Shown here: in pieces, positions 52,521-60,885 of the stretch
Layout: every line of letters begins with the position of its first letter
Position numbering within the stretch: the stretch's first letter is position 1
Notes under the pieces: generated by a model
What the model was told of the DNA's origin: nothing
The model's input: only the letters and a program-made list of their open reading frames with translations
Databases searched by the model: none
NCBI GenBank assembly: GCA_013364255.1
Contig: CP054936.1
Coordinates: forward strand, 2,200,853 to 2,264,852
Reading direction: 5' to 3'
DNA from: Streptomyces seoulensis
GTDB lineage: Bacteria; Actinomycetota; Actinomycetes; Streptomycetales; Streptomycetaceae
DNA length: 64,000 nt
Program-made: the position numbers and the translations under genes

Positions 52521-53448
52521 ACGCGTGCGGTGCCGGGCGGGTCTCGGGGCCGAGTCGGGCCACCGCGCGGAGCACGTGCCGGGGCGGGAGCCGCCAGCGC
52601 ACCTGGGCGGGGACGCGGCGCAGCAGGGCGCCGGTGGTGCGCAGCCGGCGGGTGACCACGGCGGGCGCGGGCGCCGCCCGGCCGTACAGCTCGTGGGCGT
52701 ACGGGGGCAGGGCGGCGTACGCCAGGTGGGCCACGCGCCGCCACAGCACCGCGCGCGCCGGGACGAGCAGGGGGTGCGTGGGCGGCCGGCGCAGGAAGTC
52801 GTCCACCGCGCGGGCGTCGGCCCCGACGGCGAGTTCGGGACGCACCGCCTCGAAGTAGGCGGCCAGTGCGGCCCGGTCCGCGGGCACGGCGGCGGGGTCG
52901 AGGCCGACCAGGCGGGCGCTGGTCCGGTGTTCAGCGACGTAGCGGTCGGCCTGGGCGTCGGTGAGCGGGAAACCGGAGCGGCGCAGCACGTGCAGGTAGG
53001 AGTCGATCTCCGCGCAGTGCACCCACAGCAGCAGGTCGGGCGCGTCGACCGGGAACCGCTCCCCGGTGTCCGGGTCGGTGGCCGACAGCTTGCGGTGGAT
53101 CGCGCGCACCCGCGCGCCGGCGCGTTCGGCGGCCTCGGTGGTGCCGTACGTCGTGGTGCCGACGAAGTCGGCGGTGCGCCGCAGCCGGCCCCAGGCGTCG
53201 CGCCGGAAGTCGGAGTTCTCCATCACGCCGCGCACCGCGCGCGGGTGCAGGGCCTGGAGGTACAGCGCCCGGATGCCGGCGATCCACATCACGGGGTCGC
53301 TGTGCAGCTGCCAGGTGACCGAGGCGGGCCCGAAGAGGCCGGGGTCGCCCGCGGGCACGGCCTGAGCCCGTGCCACCCGCTCGGCCGGTTCCGCCCGCTC
53401 GGCCCGTGCCGTCCCTACCGTGCGTGGCGTCCGCTCCGTCGGCTCCAT
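52510..53448 (-). CDS. MpaB-like (DUF2236) oxygenase-family protein
   Basis: A 312-residue, mostly helical protein of the DUF2236/ER-bound oxygenase MpaB family, which includes latex-clearing protein Lcp. ALHPRAVRGVMENSDF with the conserved HPRAV, and a DPDTGERFPVDAPDLLLWVHCAEIDS stretch are family-typical; a haem- or metal-linked His is expected near the former. Its reaction is unknown. ATG 53448 begins a Thr/Arg/Glu-rich head of about 35 residues. Confidence 0.78.
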   Translation of the reverse strand: MEPTERTPRTVGTARAERAEPAERVARAQAVPAGDPGLFGPASVTWQLHSDPVMWIAGIRALYLQALHPRAVRGVMENSDFRRDAWGRLRRTADFVGTTTYGTTEAAERAGARVRAIHRKLSATDPDTGERFPVDAPDLLLWVHCAEIDSYLHVLRRSGFPLTDAQADRYVAEHRTSARLVGLDPAAVPADRAALAAYFEAVRPELAVGADARAVDDFLRRPPTHPLLVPARAVLWRRVAHLAYAALPPYAHELYGRAAPAPAVVTRRLRTTGALLRRVPAQVRWRLPPRHVLRAVARLGPETRPAPHASRR

Positions 53449-53476
53449 GCCGGAAGGCTAGCGCCGTGCGGGCGGG

Positions 53477-53869
53477 TCAGGTCAGGGTCGCGAGGAACTC
53501 CTCGCACGCCTTGGCGCAGGTGCGGCAGGCGTCCGCGGTCTGCTCGGCGCCCGGGTGCCGGTCGAAGACGTGCGCGCCCTCCAGGCACACGGTCCGGCAC
53601 CACTCCAGCTGGGCGCGGATGCCGGCCTCGTCCTGGCTGTTCTGCTCGGACAGGATGCGGCAGGTCGCGTCGCAGACCTCCGCGCACATGATCCCCTTGC
53701 GGCGCAGGAGTTCCTGCTCCTCGTCGCCGCCCGGATCCACCAGGCTCGCGCGCAGCGCACAGGCCCGCGCGCACTCCGTGCACGCCTGCGCGCAGGCGAA
53801 CCGGTCCTCCAGGAACTGGATGAGTTCCTGTTGCGAAGTCGTCGATGGGGTCGTGGATGTCGAAGTCAC
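53477..53869 (-). CDS. Cys-rich four-helix copper-binding protein (Csp/DUF326-like)
   Basis: A 130-residue protein with twelve cysteines in C-x2/3-C runs (FACAQACTECARACAL, MCAEVCDATC, WCRTVC, ACRTCAKAC), the pattern of Csp-type cytosolic copper-storage four-helix bundles. It is likely to bind Cu(I) inside the bundle. The GTG at 53869 gives a Ser/Thr-rich head; the ribosome site is weak. It is divergent from the ChaB-like gene at 54004. Confidence 0.82.
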   Translation of the reverse strand: MTSTSTTPSTTSQQELIQFLEDRFACAQACTECARACALRASLVDPGGDEEQELLRRKGIMCAEVCDATCRILSEQNSQDEAGIRAQLEWCRTVCLEGAHVFDRHPGAEQTADACRTCAKACEEFLATLT

Positions 53870-54003
53870 ATTCGGGCGGGTAGCCGGTGCCACCCCCGCC
53901 AAACCCTGTGTTCCCAAGGGGTACGGCCGTTTTCCGCCGCCCCCGTGGGGCACCCGTCGGCCCGCGGGAGAACGTAGGACGAGAGCGACGGGAGGTGGGA
54001 TCC

Positions 54004-54408
54004 GTGCCCGGACGACAGGAGCTGCCGTCGACGCTGGAGCGCTCGTCCGAGGACGCCCGGCGGACCTGGATCAAGGCCCACGACTCGGCCGTGGAGACGT
54101 ACGGCGAGGGCGAGCGGGCGCACTGGGTGGCGTACGGCGCGCTGAAGCACCTGTACGAGAAGGTCGGCGACCACTGGGAGCGCAAGGAGGGCGGCCGCAA
54201 GGGTCCCTCCGACCCGCGGTCGGCCCGGCCCCGCGGCCAGGGCGGCCGCAGCGGCGAGGGCGTGGACGAGAGCGCCTCGAAGGAGCACCTGTACGACACG
54301 GCGAAGCGGCTCGGCATCGAGGGACGCTCCCGCATGTCGAAGGGCGACCTGCTGGACGCCATCCGCAAGGCGAACCGCTCCAGCACCCGGCGGGCACGGG
54401 AGAAGTGA
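54004..54408 (+). CDS. ChaB family protein with Rho-N-like C-terminus
   Basis: A 134-residue basic protein. The N-terminal ChaB region runs LPSTLERSSEDARRTWIKAHDSAVETYG to KVGDHWERK (in parts). The C-terminal 40 residues (LYDTAKRLGIEGRSRMSKGDLLDAIRKANRS) form a Rho N-terminal/SAP-like nucleic-acid-binding helix pair. ChaB proteins are linked to cation/stress responses; the fusion suggests DNA or RNA binding. GGAGGTGGG precedes the GTG at 54004. Confidence 0.78.
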   Translation: MPGRQELPSTLERSSEDARRTWIKAHDSAVETYGEGERAHWVAYGALKHLYEKVGDHWERKEGGRKGPSDPRSARPRGQGGRSGEGVDESASKEHLYDTAKRLGIEGRSRMSKGDLLDAIRKANRSSTRRAREK

Positions 54409-54434
54409 GCGGGCGGGCGTCGCCCGAGCGGGCC

Positions 54435-54459
54435 GGTTCACGGCGCTGACCTGGGGTAC
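54435..54459 (+). promoter_or_regulatory. SigB-type promoter of the DUF6479 gene
   Basis: GGTT (54435-54438), 15 bases, then GGGTAC (54454-54459), a GNNT-N15-GGGTAC match nine bases before the ATG at 54469. Transcription would start within a few bases of the start codon, giving a leaderless or nearly leaderless mRNA. Confidence 0.5.
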
Positions 54460-54468
54460 CCGCGCTCC

Positions 54469-54825
54469 ATGAGAACCGCATCGCTGGACATCGCCGCAGC
54501 CCAGGGAACCCACGTCTGGCCGTTCGCGGGCATCGGCCTGGTCGTGGTCGCGCTGCTGATCGGCGCCTTCTTCCTGGGAGCCCGCATCCGCCGCCGCGAA
54601 CCCGCCCCGCCGCGCCCGGAGGAGCAGCCGCGCCTGCCCGACTCGGGCCCCGTGGGCGACGTGCTGGAGAACAGGGAGCCCGACGAGATGCCCCGCGACG
54701 GCGACCGTCTGACGCCGCACCGGCTGAACGCGCACGGTTCGCGGACCAGCGCCGACCAGACGCGCCCGCGCTGGGACGAGGGCGGCAGCGGCTCGTTCGG
54801 CAGCGGTGGGCCCGGCGGCCACTGA
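54469..54825 (+). CDS. DUF6479 single-pass membrane protein
   Basis: A 118-residue protein: one N-terminal membrane segment (VWPFAGIGLVVVALLIGAFFLG) followed by RIRRRE and a Pro/Asp/Arg-rich hydrophilic tail ending in Gly/Ser repeats. It matches DUF6479, a small Streptomyces family of unknown function. No ribosome site is visible, in line with a leaderless message from the SigB-type promoter just upstream. A 21-bp terminator follows at 54901. Confidence 0.72.
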   Translation: MRTASLDIAAAQGTHVWPFAGIGLVVVALLIGAFFLGARIRRREPAPPRPEEQPRLPDSGPVGDVLENREPDEMPRDGDRLTPHRLNAHGSRTSADQTRPRWDEGGSGSFGSGGPGGH

Positions 54826-54900
54826 CCCGCCGCCGTACGGCACACCCGAGCAGCGGGGCGAGCCGAAGGGCGACCGCACGGAGAGCGGGCGGCACATCCG

Positions 54901-54946
54901 ACGCGACGGCACCGCGCACGATCGTTCGTGCGCGGTGCCGTCGCGT
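54901..54946. terminator. Very strong terminator hairpin
   Basis: A perfect 21-bp stem (54901-54921 with 54926-54946) and loop TCGT, beginning 76 bases after the DUF6479 stop. It ends the stress-protein group. Confidence 0.85.
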
Positions 54947-55052
54947 TGTCCGTCGCCGCACGGGTGCGTGTGGCGGGGAACGGGGCGGGGCACTCGGGGC
55001 CGGGTGACGACCGGGCCCGCACCACGGGCCCGGCAGGACGAGGGAGGTCCGC

Positions 55053-55541
55053 ATGGCGGCCGGCAAACGGTCCTACGACGACGGCGGGGTGCCCCTGGGC
55101 GGCTACGCGGCGCTCGCGACGGCCTTCGCCGCAGGGGCGACGCTGTTCGCCGCGACGGCCCGGCGGCGCGGGGTGCGGCTGCCGGACCACGTCCCGCCGT
55201 GGGACGTGCTGCTGCTGGGCGCGGCGACGTACAAGGGGTCCCGGCTGCTGACCAAGGACAAGGTCACGAGCTTCCTGCGGGCTCCCTTCACCCGCCGTGC
55301 GGAGGAGATCCCGGCGGGCGAGGTGATGGACGAGCCGCGCGGCGACGGGGTGCGGCGGGCCGTCGGCGACCTGGTGTCCTGCCCGTTCTGCAGCTCGGTG
55401 TGGGTGGCCGGCGCCCTGGCCGGCGGCTACGCGTGGGCTCCCCGGGCGACCCGGCTGGTGTGCGCGGGGCTCGGCGCGGTGACACTGGCGGACTGGCTCC
55501 AGTACGCCTGGAGCTTCACGGAGCAGCGCGTGGAGGGCTGA
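55053..55541 (+). CDS. DUF1360 membrane protein
   Basis: A 162-residue protein with about three membrane segments (GYAALATAFAAGATLFAAT; VPPWDVLLLGAATYKGSRLL; WVAGALAGGYAWAPRATRLVCAGLGAV) and a conserved CPFCSSVW motif between them, which is diagnostic of DUF1360. Function unknown. GAGGGAGG precedes ATG 55053. Confidence 0.8.
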   Translation: MAAGKRSYDDGGVPLGGYAALATAFAAGATLFAATARRRGVRLPDHVPPWDVLLLGAATYKGSRLLTKDKVTSFLRAPFTRRAEEIPAGEVMDEPRGDGVRRAVGDLVSCPFCSSVWVAGALAGGYAWAPRATRLVCAGLGAVTLADWLQYAWSFTEQRVEG

Positions 55542-55625
55542 ACGCCCGGGCGCGAGCGCAGGAGGCGGGGCCGGGGGGCGGGGCCGGGCGGTGAAGGCGT
55601 CCCAGGGCGGAGGGGGCGGCGCGGG

Positions 55626-55835
55626 GTGACCGAGTCGGCGGTGGTGGTCGGGCTCCGGGCGTCGGGCAGGCCGGCCTTCTCCCGCGGTCACCTGGCCGGC
55701 CGTTTCGGCCTGGTCGGCGAGGACCTCTTCCCGCGCGGGGCGCGCGGCCGGCAGGCCCGGCAGACGCGGCCGATCGAGGAGAAGCCGGCCGCTGGCCGCC
55801 CGGTGGCCGTCGGCGACACCCGCCCCTCCCCCTAG
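55626..55835 (+). CDS. Doubtful small reading frame
   Basis: A 69-residue frame from GTG 55626 with GGAGGGGG at a usable distance. The first 40 residues (ESAVVVGLRASGRPAFSRGHLAGRFGLVGEDL, in parts) have hydrophobic/charged patterning, but the tail is not conserved-looking. I do not recognise it. It and the frame at 55852 might be remains of one broken gene. Confidence 0.22.
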   Translation: MTESAVVVGLRASGRPAFSRGHLAGRFGLVGEDLFPRGARGRQARQTRPIEEKPAAGRPVAVGDTRPSP

Positions 55836-55851
55836 GAGCGGCGCCCCCCTG

Positions 55852-56085
55852 GTGGCCGCCGGGCACGCGCACGGCGCCACCGTCCTCGCCCACTGGTTCC
55901 CGCCCGATCCGGCCGGATCCCCGCGCCGCGACGCCCTGCGCGCGGGCCGCGCCCGCGTGCCGGACGCCGGCGTCCGGGCGACGTCGGGCCGGCCGCGCCG
56001 CCCCACCCGGGCCGCCGGGTTCGACGCCGTGCACGCCGTGCGTCGCGACGGCCGCGGCGGACGCGAGATCCACCCGACCGCCTGA
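55852..56085 (+). CDS. Doubtful small reading frame
   Basis: A 77-residue frame from GTG 55852 with AGGAG about 14 bases upstream, in a different frame from the preceding one. GHAHGATVLAHWFPPDP and GFDAVHAVRRDGRGGREIHP look more structured than random, but no family is recognised. It may be a remnant. Confidence 0.2.
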   Translation: MAAGHAHGATVLAHWFPPDPAGSPRRDALRAGRARVPDAGVRATSGRPRRPTRAAGFDAVHAVRRDGRGGREIHPTA

Positions 56086-56184
56086 CGGGCGCCCCCGCGC
56101 GACCCCGCCGTCGCGGTCCGCGCACGTGACCTTCGGTGCCGCAAGGTCGATACTGCGGGTAGGCCGGCTCAGTAGGAGGTACCC

Positions 56185-57177
56185 ATGAGGATGCTCATCA
56201 ACGTCGCCGAGTCCGTCGTCGCGGACGCGCTGCGCGGGATGGCCGCCGCCCATCCCGAACTGACGGTCGACGTGGAGAACCGGGTGATCGTACGGCGGGA
56301 CGCTCCCGTGGCCGGGAAGGTCGCCCTGGTCTCCGGCGGCGGGTCCGGGCACGAGCCGCTGCACGGCGGGTTCGTGGGCCCGGGAATGCTGTCGGCGGCC
56401 TGTCCGGGCGAGGTGTTCACCTCTCCGGTCCCCGACCAGATGGTGCGGGCCGCGGCCGCGGTGGACAGCGGGGCGGGTGTGCTGTTCGTCGTGAAGAACT
56501 ACACGGGCGACGTGCTCAACTTCGACATGGCGGCCGAACTCGCCGAGGACGAGGGCATCCAGATCGCGAAAGTGCTGGTCAACGATGACGTCGCGGTCAC
56601 CGACAGCCTGTACACGGCCGGCCGGCGCGGTACCGGGGCCACCTTGTTCGTGGAGAAGATCGCGGGCGCCGCGGCCGACGAGGGACAGCCGCTGGAGCGG
56701 GTGGAGGCGATCGCCCGGCAGGTCAACGAGAACTCCCGCAGCTTCGGCGTCGCGCTGAGCGCCTGCACCACCCCCGCCAAGGGCAGCCCCACCTTCGACC
56801 TGCCGGCCGGCGAGCTGGAGCTGGGCATCGGCATCCACGGCGAGCCGGGCCGGGAGCGGCGGCCGATGATGACCTCGGGCGAGATCGCCGACTTCGCGCT
56901 CCACGCGGTCCTGGAGGACCTGAACCCGCGCAACCCCGTGCTGCTGCTGGTCAACGGCATGGGCGCCACCCCGCTGCTGGAGCTGTACGGCTTCAACGCC
57001 GAGGTGCACCGGGTCCTCGCCGAGCGCGGGGTCGCCGTGGCCCGCACGCTGGTCGGCGACTACGTCACCTCCCTCGACATGGCGGGCGCGTCGGTCACGC
57101 TGTGCCAGATCGACGAGGAACTGCTGCGGCTGTGGGACGCGCCGGTGAACACGCCCGGTCTGCGCTGGGGCGTGTGA
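56185..57177 (+). CDS. dhaK: Dihydroxyacetone kinase subunit DhaK
   Basis: A 330-residue subunit that binds dihydroxyacetone covalently, as a hemiaminal, through H218 (GIGIHGEPG). VSGGGSGHEPLHGGFVG and NYTGDVLNF are family signatures. It works with DhaL and DhaM, using PTS phosphate rather than [11 protein letters not shown] precedes ATG 56185. It leads the dhaKLM operon. Confidence 0.92.
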   Translation: MRMLINVAESVVADALRGMAAAHPELTVDVENRVIVRRDAPVAGKVALVSGGGSGHEPLHGGFVGPGMLSAACPGEVFTSPVPDQMVRAAAAVDSGAGVLFVVKNYTGDVLNFDMAAELAEDEGIQIAKVLVNDDVAVTDSLYTAGRRGTGATLFVEKIAGAAADEGQPLERVEAIARQVNENSRSFGVALSACTTPAKGSPTFDLPAGELELGIGIHGEPGRERRPMMTSGEIADFALHAVLEDLNPRNPVLLLVNGMGATPLLELYGFNAEVHRVLAERGVAVARTLVGDYVTSLDMAGASVTLCQIDEELLRLWDAPVNTPGLRWGV

Positions 57178-57223
57178 TCCCCCGGCCGTGCCTGAACCGT
57201 ACCTACCACGCAAGGGAGATCCT

Positions 57224-57832
57224 GTGCTCGACGCCGACTTCTTCCGCCGTTGGATGACGGCGACCGCCGCGTCCGTCGACCGCGAGGCCGACCGCCTCAC
57301 CGCTCTCGACTCGCCGATCGGGGACGCCGACCACGGCAGCAACCTCCAGCGCGGGTTCCGGGCCGTGCGGGCCGAACTGGAGAAGGAGGCGCCGGACACG
57401 CCGGGCGGAGTCCTCACCCTGGCCGGGCGGCACCTGATCTCCACAGTCGGCGGGGCGTCCGGGCCGCTGTACGGGACGCTGCTGCGCCGGACCGGCAAGG
57501 CGCTCGGCGACGACGCCGAGGTGAGCGAGGAGCAGTTCACGCAGGCGCTGCGGGCGGGGGTGGACGGGGTGATGAAGCTGGGCGGCGCCTCGGTGGGCGA
57601 CAAGACCATGATCGACGCGCTGGTGCCGGCCGTGGAGGCGCTGGGCGACGGTTTCGCCGCGGCCCGCGCCGCCGCCGAGGAGGGCGCCGAGGCGACGACC
57701 CCGCTCCAGGCGCGCAAGGGCAGGGCGAGCTATCTGGGCGAGCGGAGCAAGGGGCACCAGGACCCGGGCGCCACGTCGTCCGCGCTGCTGATCGCGGCGC
57801 TCGTGGCGGCGGCCGAAGGGGCGGAGGGCTGA
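57224..57832 (+). CDS. dhaL: Dihydroxyacetone kinase subunit DhaL
   Basis: A 202-residue ADP-binding subunit that carries the phosphoryl group from DhaM to dihydroxyacetone. The Mg-binding acids are D29, D34 and D36 (DSPIGDADHGSN). I chose the GTG at 57224 because AAGGGAG lies five bases upstream; a GTG at 57188 is in frame too. It follows dhaK by 46 bases. Confidence 0.9.
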   Translation: MLDADFFRRWMTATAASVDREADRLTALDSPIGDADHGSNLQRGFRAVRAELEKEAPDTPGGVLTLAGRHLISTVGGASGPLYGTLLRRTGKALGDDAEVSEEQFTQALRAGVDGVMKLGGASVGDKTMIDALVPAVEALGDGFAAARAAAEEGAEATTPLQARKGRASYLGERSKGHQDPGATSSALLIAALVAAAEGAEG

Positions 57833-57833
57833 C

Positions 57834-58244
57834 ATGGGCGACGGCAAGCTGGTCGGAATCGTGCTGGTGTCGCACAGTGCGGCGGTCGCGGAGTCGGTGG
57901 CCGAGCTGGCGAAGGGGCTCGCGGGCGGCGGCGTGACGGTGCCGGTGGCGCCGGCGGGCGGGCGGCCGGACGGCGGCCTCGGCACCAGTGCGGAGCTGGT
58001 CGCCGCGGCGGCCGCCTCCGTCGACCGGGGCGCGGGGGTCGCCGTCCTGACGGACCTGGGCAGCGCGGTGCTCACCGTGAAGGCGCTGCTCGCCGAGGGC
58101 GACGAACTGCCGAAGGACACCCGTCTGGTGGACGCCCCGTTCGTGGAGGGCACGGTCGCCGCGGTCGTCACGGCGGCCACCGGCGCCGACCTCGACGCGG
58201 TGACGGAGGCGGCCACGGAGGCGTACAGCTACCGCAAGGCGTGA
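57834..58244 (+). CDS. dhaM: PTS-dependent phosphotransferase subunit DhaM
   Basis: A 136-residue IIA-mannose-like protein with the phosphorylated histidine H14 (LVSHSAAV) and the GLGTSAELV and TDLGSAVLTVKALL segments. It takes phosphate from HPr and passes it to DhaL. This is the short form lacking fused HPr and EI domains. ATG 57834 is one base after the dhaL stop. Confidence 0.9.
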   Translation: MGDGKLVGIVLVSHSAAVAESVAELAKGLAGGGVTVPVAPAGGRPDGGLGTSAELVAAAAASVDRGAGVAVLTDLGSAVLTVKALLAEGDELPKDTRLVDAPFVEGTVAAVVTAATGADLDAVTEAATEAYSYRKA

Positions 58245-58694
58245 GGCGACGTCCGCGCCCGGAGGACGGCCGGGCCCTGCCCGCACCGGCCGCCCGGCCG
58301 GGACGGCCCGGGACCCACGCCCGTCCCCCGGCCACCGCGGGCCCACCGCCGCGGACCGCGACCGGCGATGGCGGCCGCCCGAAGCCACGGCCCCGCGCCG
58401 CCACCGCGTAGCGCGAACCCGCCCCGGCCGCAGGCAGCCGCGGGCCGACGACCGGCCAGGTTCCACCGCCGCCCGCCGCCCCGGAGTACCGACGGCCGCG
58501 TGTCGCCACCGCGCGCCATGAGCCCACGCCCGGCCGAGGCGGCTGCGGGCCGCACCCGGTCCGGGGCCGGTGCGGGCGTCGGTCTCGTGGGCGAGCGTGG
58601 GCGGGGCGAGCGTACCGGCGCGGGCGGGTGGGACCGGGCGCCGCTCGGGACGGGAGGCAGCTCGGCGGCCCCGGGCCGGAAGGGGCCGGCTGGG
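58245..58694. other. Gene-free region
   Basis: About 450 bases, extremely GC-rich with Pro/Arg/Gly codons in all frames, between dhaM and the convergent chitosanase gene. No gene, repeat or hairpin of note was identified. Confidence 0.4.
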
Positions 58695-59492
58695 TCAGTC
58701 TGTGGGGAGCTCGGTGCCGGTGCTGGTCAGCAGGCGCCGGACCAGGCGTTCGCCCTCCGCCACCGCGGCCCGGTGGCTCTCGATGGGGCGGACCCGGGAG
58801 TGCTCGAAGACGATGTAGGTCACGCCCGAGCGGGCGCCGCCGCCGCGCGGGTCGGCGGGGATGCCGAGGCGCCGGGCCGCGGCGTAGCTGGCCTCGCCGA
58901 GGAGGTCGCGCGGGCCGATGTCGCCCACCACCGCGTACTCCACCCGGCCCCGGTAGACGACGGCCGCGACGGAGCCACCGCCCACCGCGTGGTCGCGGTG
59001 GTCCCAGACGCGGCTCGGGGCGGGCAGCACGATGTACGGCAGCCGCTCGGCGTTCAGCCGGCGGCCGTCGGACTGCTGGTAGGCGGCGGAGGCCGAGAAG
59101 TGCGGGTCGGTGCGGCGGTTGCAGCGGCGGGTGGGCCGGCCGTCGCAGTCGATGTCCATGTCGGCCTTCCAGAAGACCGCGCCGGGCAGCCCGCAGACCG
59201 GGATCGTGGCGGGCCGGCCGGCGTCCGGGCGGAGCCTGCCGCGCGAGACCTGCGCGCAGTCGCGTACCAGGGCCAGCAGGTCGGCGGCGCGCACCTCGCC
59301 CTCGCCGCGTGCCGTCGCCCCCTCGCCGCGCGCCGCCGGTTCCCCGGTGTGCGCCACGGGCTCCTCGCGGGGCCGGTCCGGCGGCGGCGCGGGGGCGGCG
59401 GGCAGCGTCGTCGGAGCGAGCAGGGCGGCGCTCGCCGCGACGAGCGTCAGCGACTGGACACGCACGATGGGGAACCCTCTCCTCGGGGACAT
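58695..59492 (-). CDS. Secreted GH75 chitosanase-family protein
   Basis: A 265-residue secreted protein. Residues 1-33 are a signal peptide, followed by a Pro/Glu/Gly/Ala linker. The GH75 domain begins near residue 75: VFWKADMDIDCDGRPTRRC, FSASAAYQQSDG, VAAVVYRGRVEYAVVGDIGPR (in parts), with the Asp/Glu expected for chitosan hydrolysis (D-x-D-x-D and GDIGP). It would cut chitosan outside the cell. ATG 59492 has GAGGA ten bases upstream; GTG 59465 is an alternative. A DasR-like palindrome lies about 290 bases upstream. Confidence 0.8.
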   Translation of the reverse strand: MSPRRGFPIVRVQSLTLVAASAALLAPTTLPAAPAPPPDRPREEPVAHTGEPAARGEGATARGEGEVRAADLLALVRDCAQVSRGRLRPDAGRPATIPVCGLPGAVFWKADMDIDCDGRPTRRCNRRTDPHFSASAAYQQSDGRRLNAERLPYIVLPAPSRVWDHRDHAVGGGSVAAVVYRGRVEYAVVGDIGPRDLLGEASYAAARRLGIPADPRGGGARSGVTYIVFEHSRVRPIESHRAAVAEGERLVRRLLTSTGTELPTD

Positions 59493-59854
59493 GAAAGGAC
59501 ATTCCTCACATATGAATGGAAGGTGATCGCGGCCCACGTTAGGTGACCGGGCGGCGCATGGCCCGCAACACGTGCGGGGCGGCCGGGGGCGGAGCCGCGC
59601 GGGCCCGGCCCCCGACCGCCCGCGCCGGCGCGGGCTCAGCGACGACAGCGGTCCGCGCCTCGGCACGAACTGGTCTTTGACGGACGGCAGTTCGGCCGGG
59701 ATGACGTCAGCATACGCAACCCGGCGCGGAGGCCGCCCAGGGCGCCGGACACCGCCCTCTTGATGTGACCTCACCGAGGCGGCATATTGGTCCGGACCAT
59801 TGACCGTGCGGCGTCCGGGCCGTCCGCGCCGCAGTTGACGGGGAGGCAGCCCTC
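59493..59854. other. Divergent intergenic region with DasR-like palindrome
   Basis: About 360 bases between the GH75 gene and the FnIII lipoprotein gene. It contains ATTGGTCCGGACCATT at 59786-59801; an AT-rich patch (CATATGAATG) near 59509 probably belongs to the chitosanase promoter. No gene seen. Confidence 0.5.
59786..59801. promoter_or_regulatory. Candidate DasR (GntR) site
   Basis: ATTGGTCCGGACCATT has a 12-bp perfect palindrome TGGTCCGGACCA and differs from the DasR consensus (A(G/C)TGGTCTAGACCA(G/C)T) mainly at the centre. DasR controls chitin and N-acetylglucosamine genes, and a chitosanase gene shares this region. It is 54 bases before the FnIII gene. Confidence 0.5.
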
Positions 59855-60862
59855 GTGCGACGCGTTCCGGGTCCCGTCCCCCGCCGTGGCCGCGCTCCCG
59901 GGCGTGTCGTCGCGGTGTGCGGCGCGCTGGCCGTCCTGGCCGGCTGCGCGCCGGGCGCCGCGGACGACGACGGGGGCGCGCTGCCCGGAGCGCCGGCCGG
60001 GGTCACCGCCACGGCCGGCAGCGCGACCAGCGTGCACGTCATGTGGAACGCGGTCGCCGCCCGGCCGGGCGTCCGCGTCTACGAGGTGTACCGCGGCGGT
60101 GCCAAGGTGACCGACGTACCGGCGTCCGAGCACATGGTGGACGTCACCCGGCTGGCCCCGGCGACCGCGTACGTCTTCACCGTGCGCGCCCGCGACACCG
60201 AGGGCCGGCTCGGGCCGCCCAGCCGGGAGGCGCGGGCGACGACGCCGGCCGCCGCCGCGGCGGACCGCTCGGCCCCGACCCGCCCGCTCGACCCGCGCGG
60301 CCGGGCGATCGGCAGCCGGGCCGTCCAGCTGTCCTGGTCGGCGGCCACGGACGACCGGCGCGTGACCTCCTACGACGTCTACCAGGGGACGACGAGGATC
60401 CACAGCGTGGGCGGCGGCCAGACGGCGACCGTGGTCACCGGGCTGCGGCCGGGCACCCGGTACTCCTTCACCGTCCGGGCCCGCGACGCGGCCGACAACC
60501 TCTCCCCCGCCAGCCCGCCGGTCCGGCTCACCACCGCGCCCGGCTCCGACGACGGCCGGGGCACCGCGCCCACCTCCTTCCACGCGGCGACCCACCGCAC
60601 GGACGGCGCCTACTACCTCGACCTGGACTGGGTCGCGCCGCGCACCGACGGCGTGGTGACGGAGTACCAGATCCAGCTGGACGGGCGGCCGGCCACCTCC
60701 CTCGTCTGGGGCGACTCCGCGCCCCGCGGGAAGGCGTCGTACAGCTTCTACCTGGGCCGCGAGGCCGGGGAGAGCCACCGGGTGCGGCTGCGCGCCCGGC
60801 TGCCGGACGGCACCTGGGGCGGCTTCACCCCCGAGCGCGCGGTGACCACCGGGCGGCCGTAG
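59855..60862 (+). CDS. Lipoprotein with fibronectin type III domains
   Basis: A 335-residue secreted lipoprotein. The signal peptide has a twin-basic head and a lipobox LAGC with C31 for lipidation. Two FnIII domains follow (about 45-132 and 142-233), each with the T-A/V-T...W...Y-x-V-Y and Y-x-F-T-V-R-A-R-D pattern; a third beta-domain covers the C-terminus. Such modules hold enzymes to polysaccharide, but no catalytic domain is present. GTG 59855 has GGGGAGG upstream. Confidence 0.8.
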   Translation: MRRVPGPVPRRGRAPGRVVAVCGALAVLAGCAPGAADDDGGALPGAPAGVTATAGSATSVHVMWNAVAARPGVRVYEVYRGGAKVTDVPASEHMVDVTRLAPATAYVFTVRARDTEGRLGPPSREARATTPAAAAADRSAPTRPLDPRGRAIGSRAVQLSWSAATDDRRVTSYDVYQGTTRIHSVGGGQTATVVTGLRPGTRYSFTVRARDAADNLSPASPPVRLTTAPGSDDGRGTAPTSFHAATHRTDGAYYLDLDWVAPRTDGVVTEYQIQLDGRPATSLVWGDSAPRGKASYSFYLGREAGESHRVRLRARLPDGTWGGFTPERAVTTGRP

Positions 60863-60885
60863 GCCCGCGCGGCCGGACGCCGGCA

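Larger units (their letters stand above)
55542..56184. other. Poorly assigned region upstream of dhaK
   Basis: About 640 bases holding only the two doubtful frames above. The last 60 bases should carry the dhaK promoter. Nothing else recognised. Confidence 0.4.

Noticed and set aside
53919..53924. GGGTAC before the ChaB gene
   Set aside because: The -35 position reads AAAC, so no GNNT is present.
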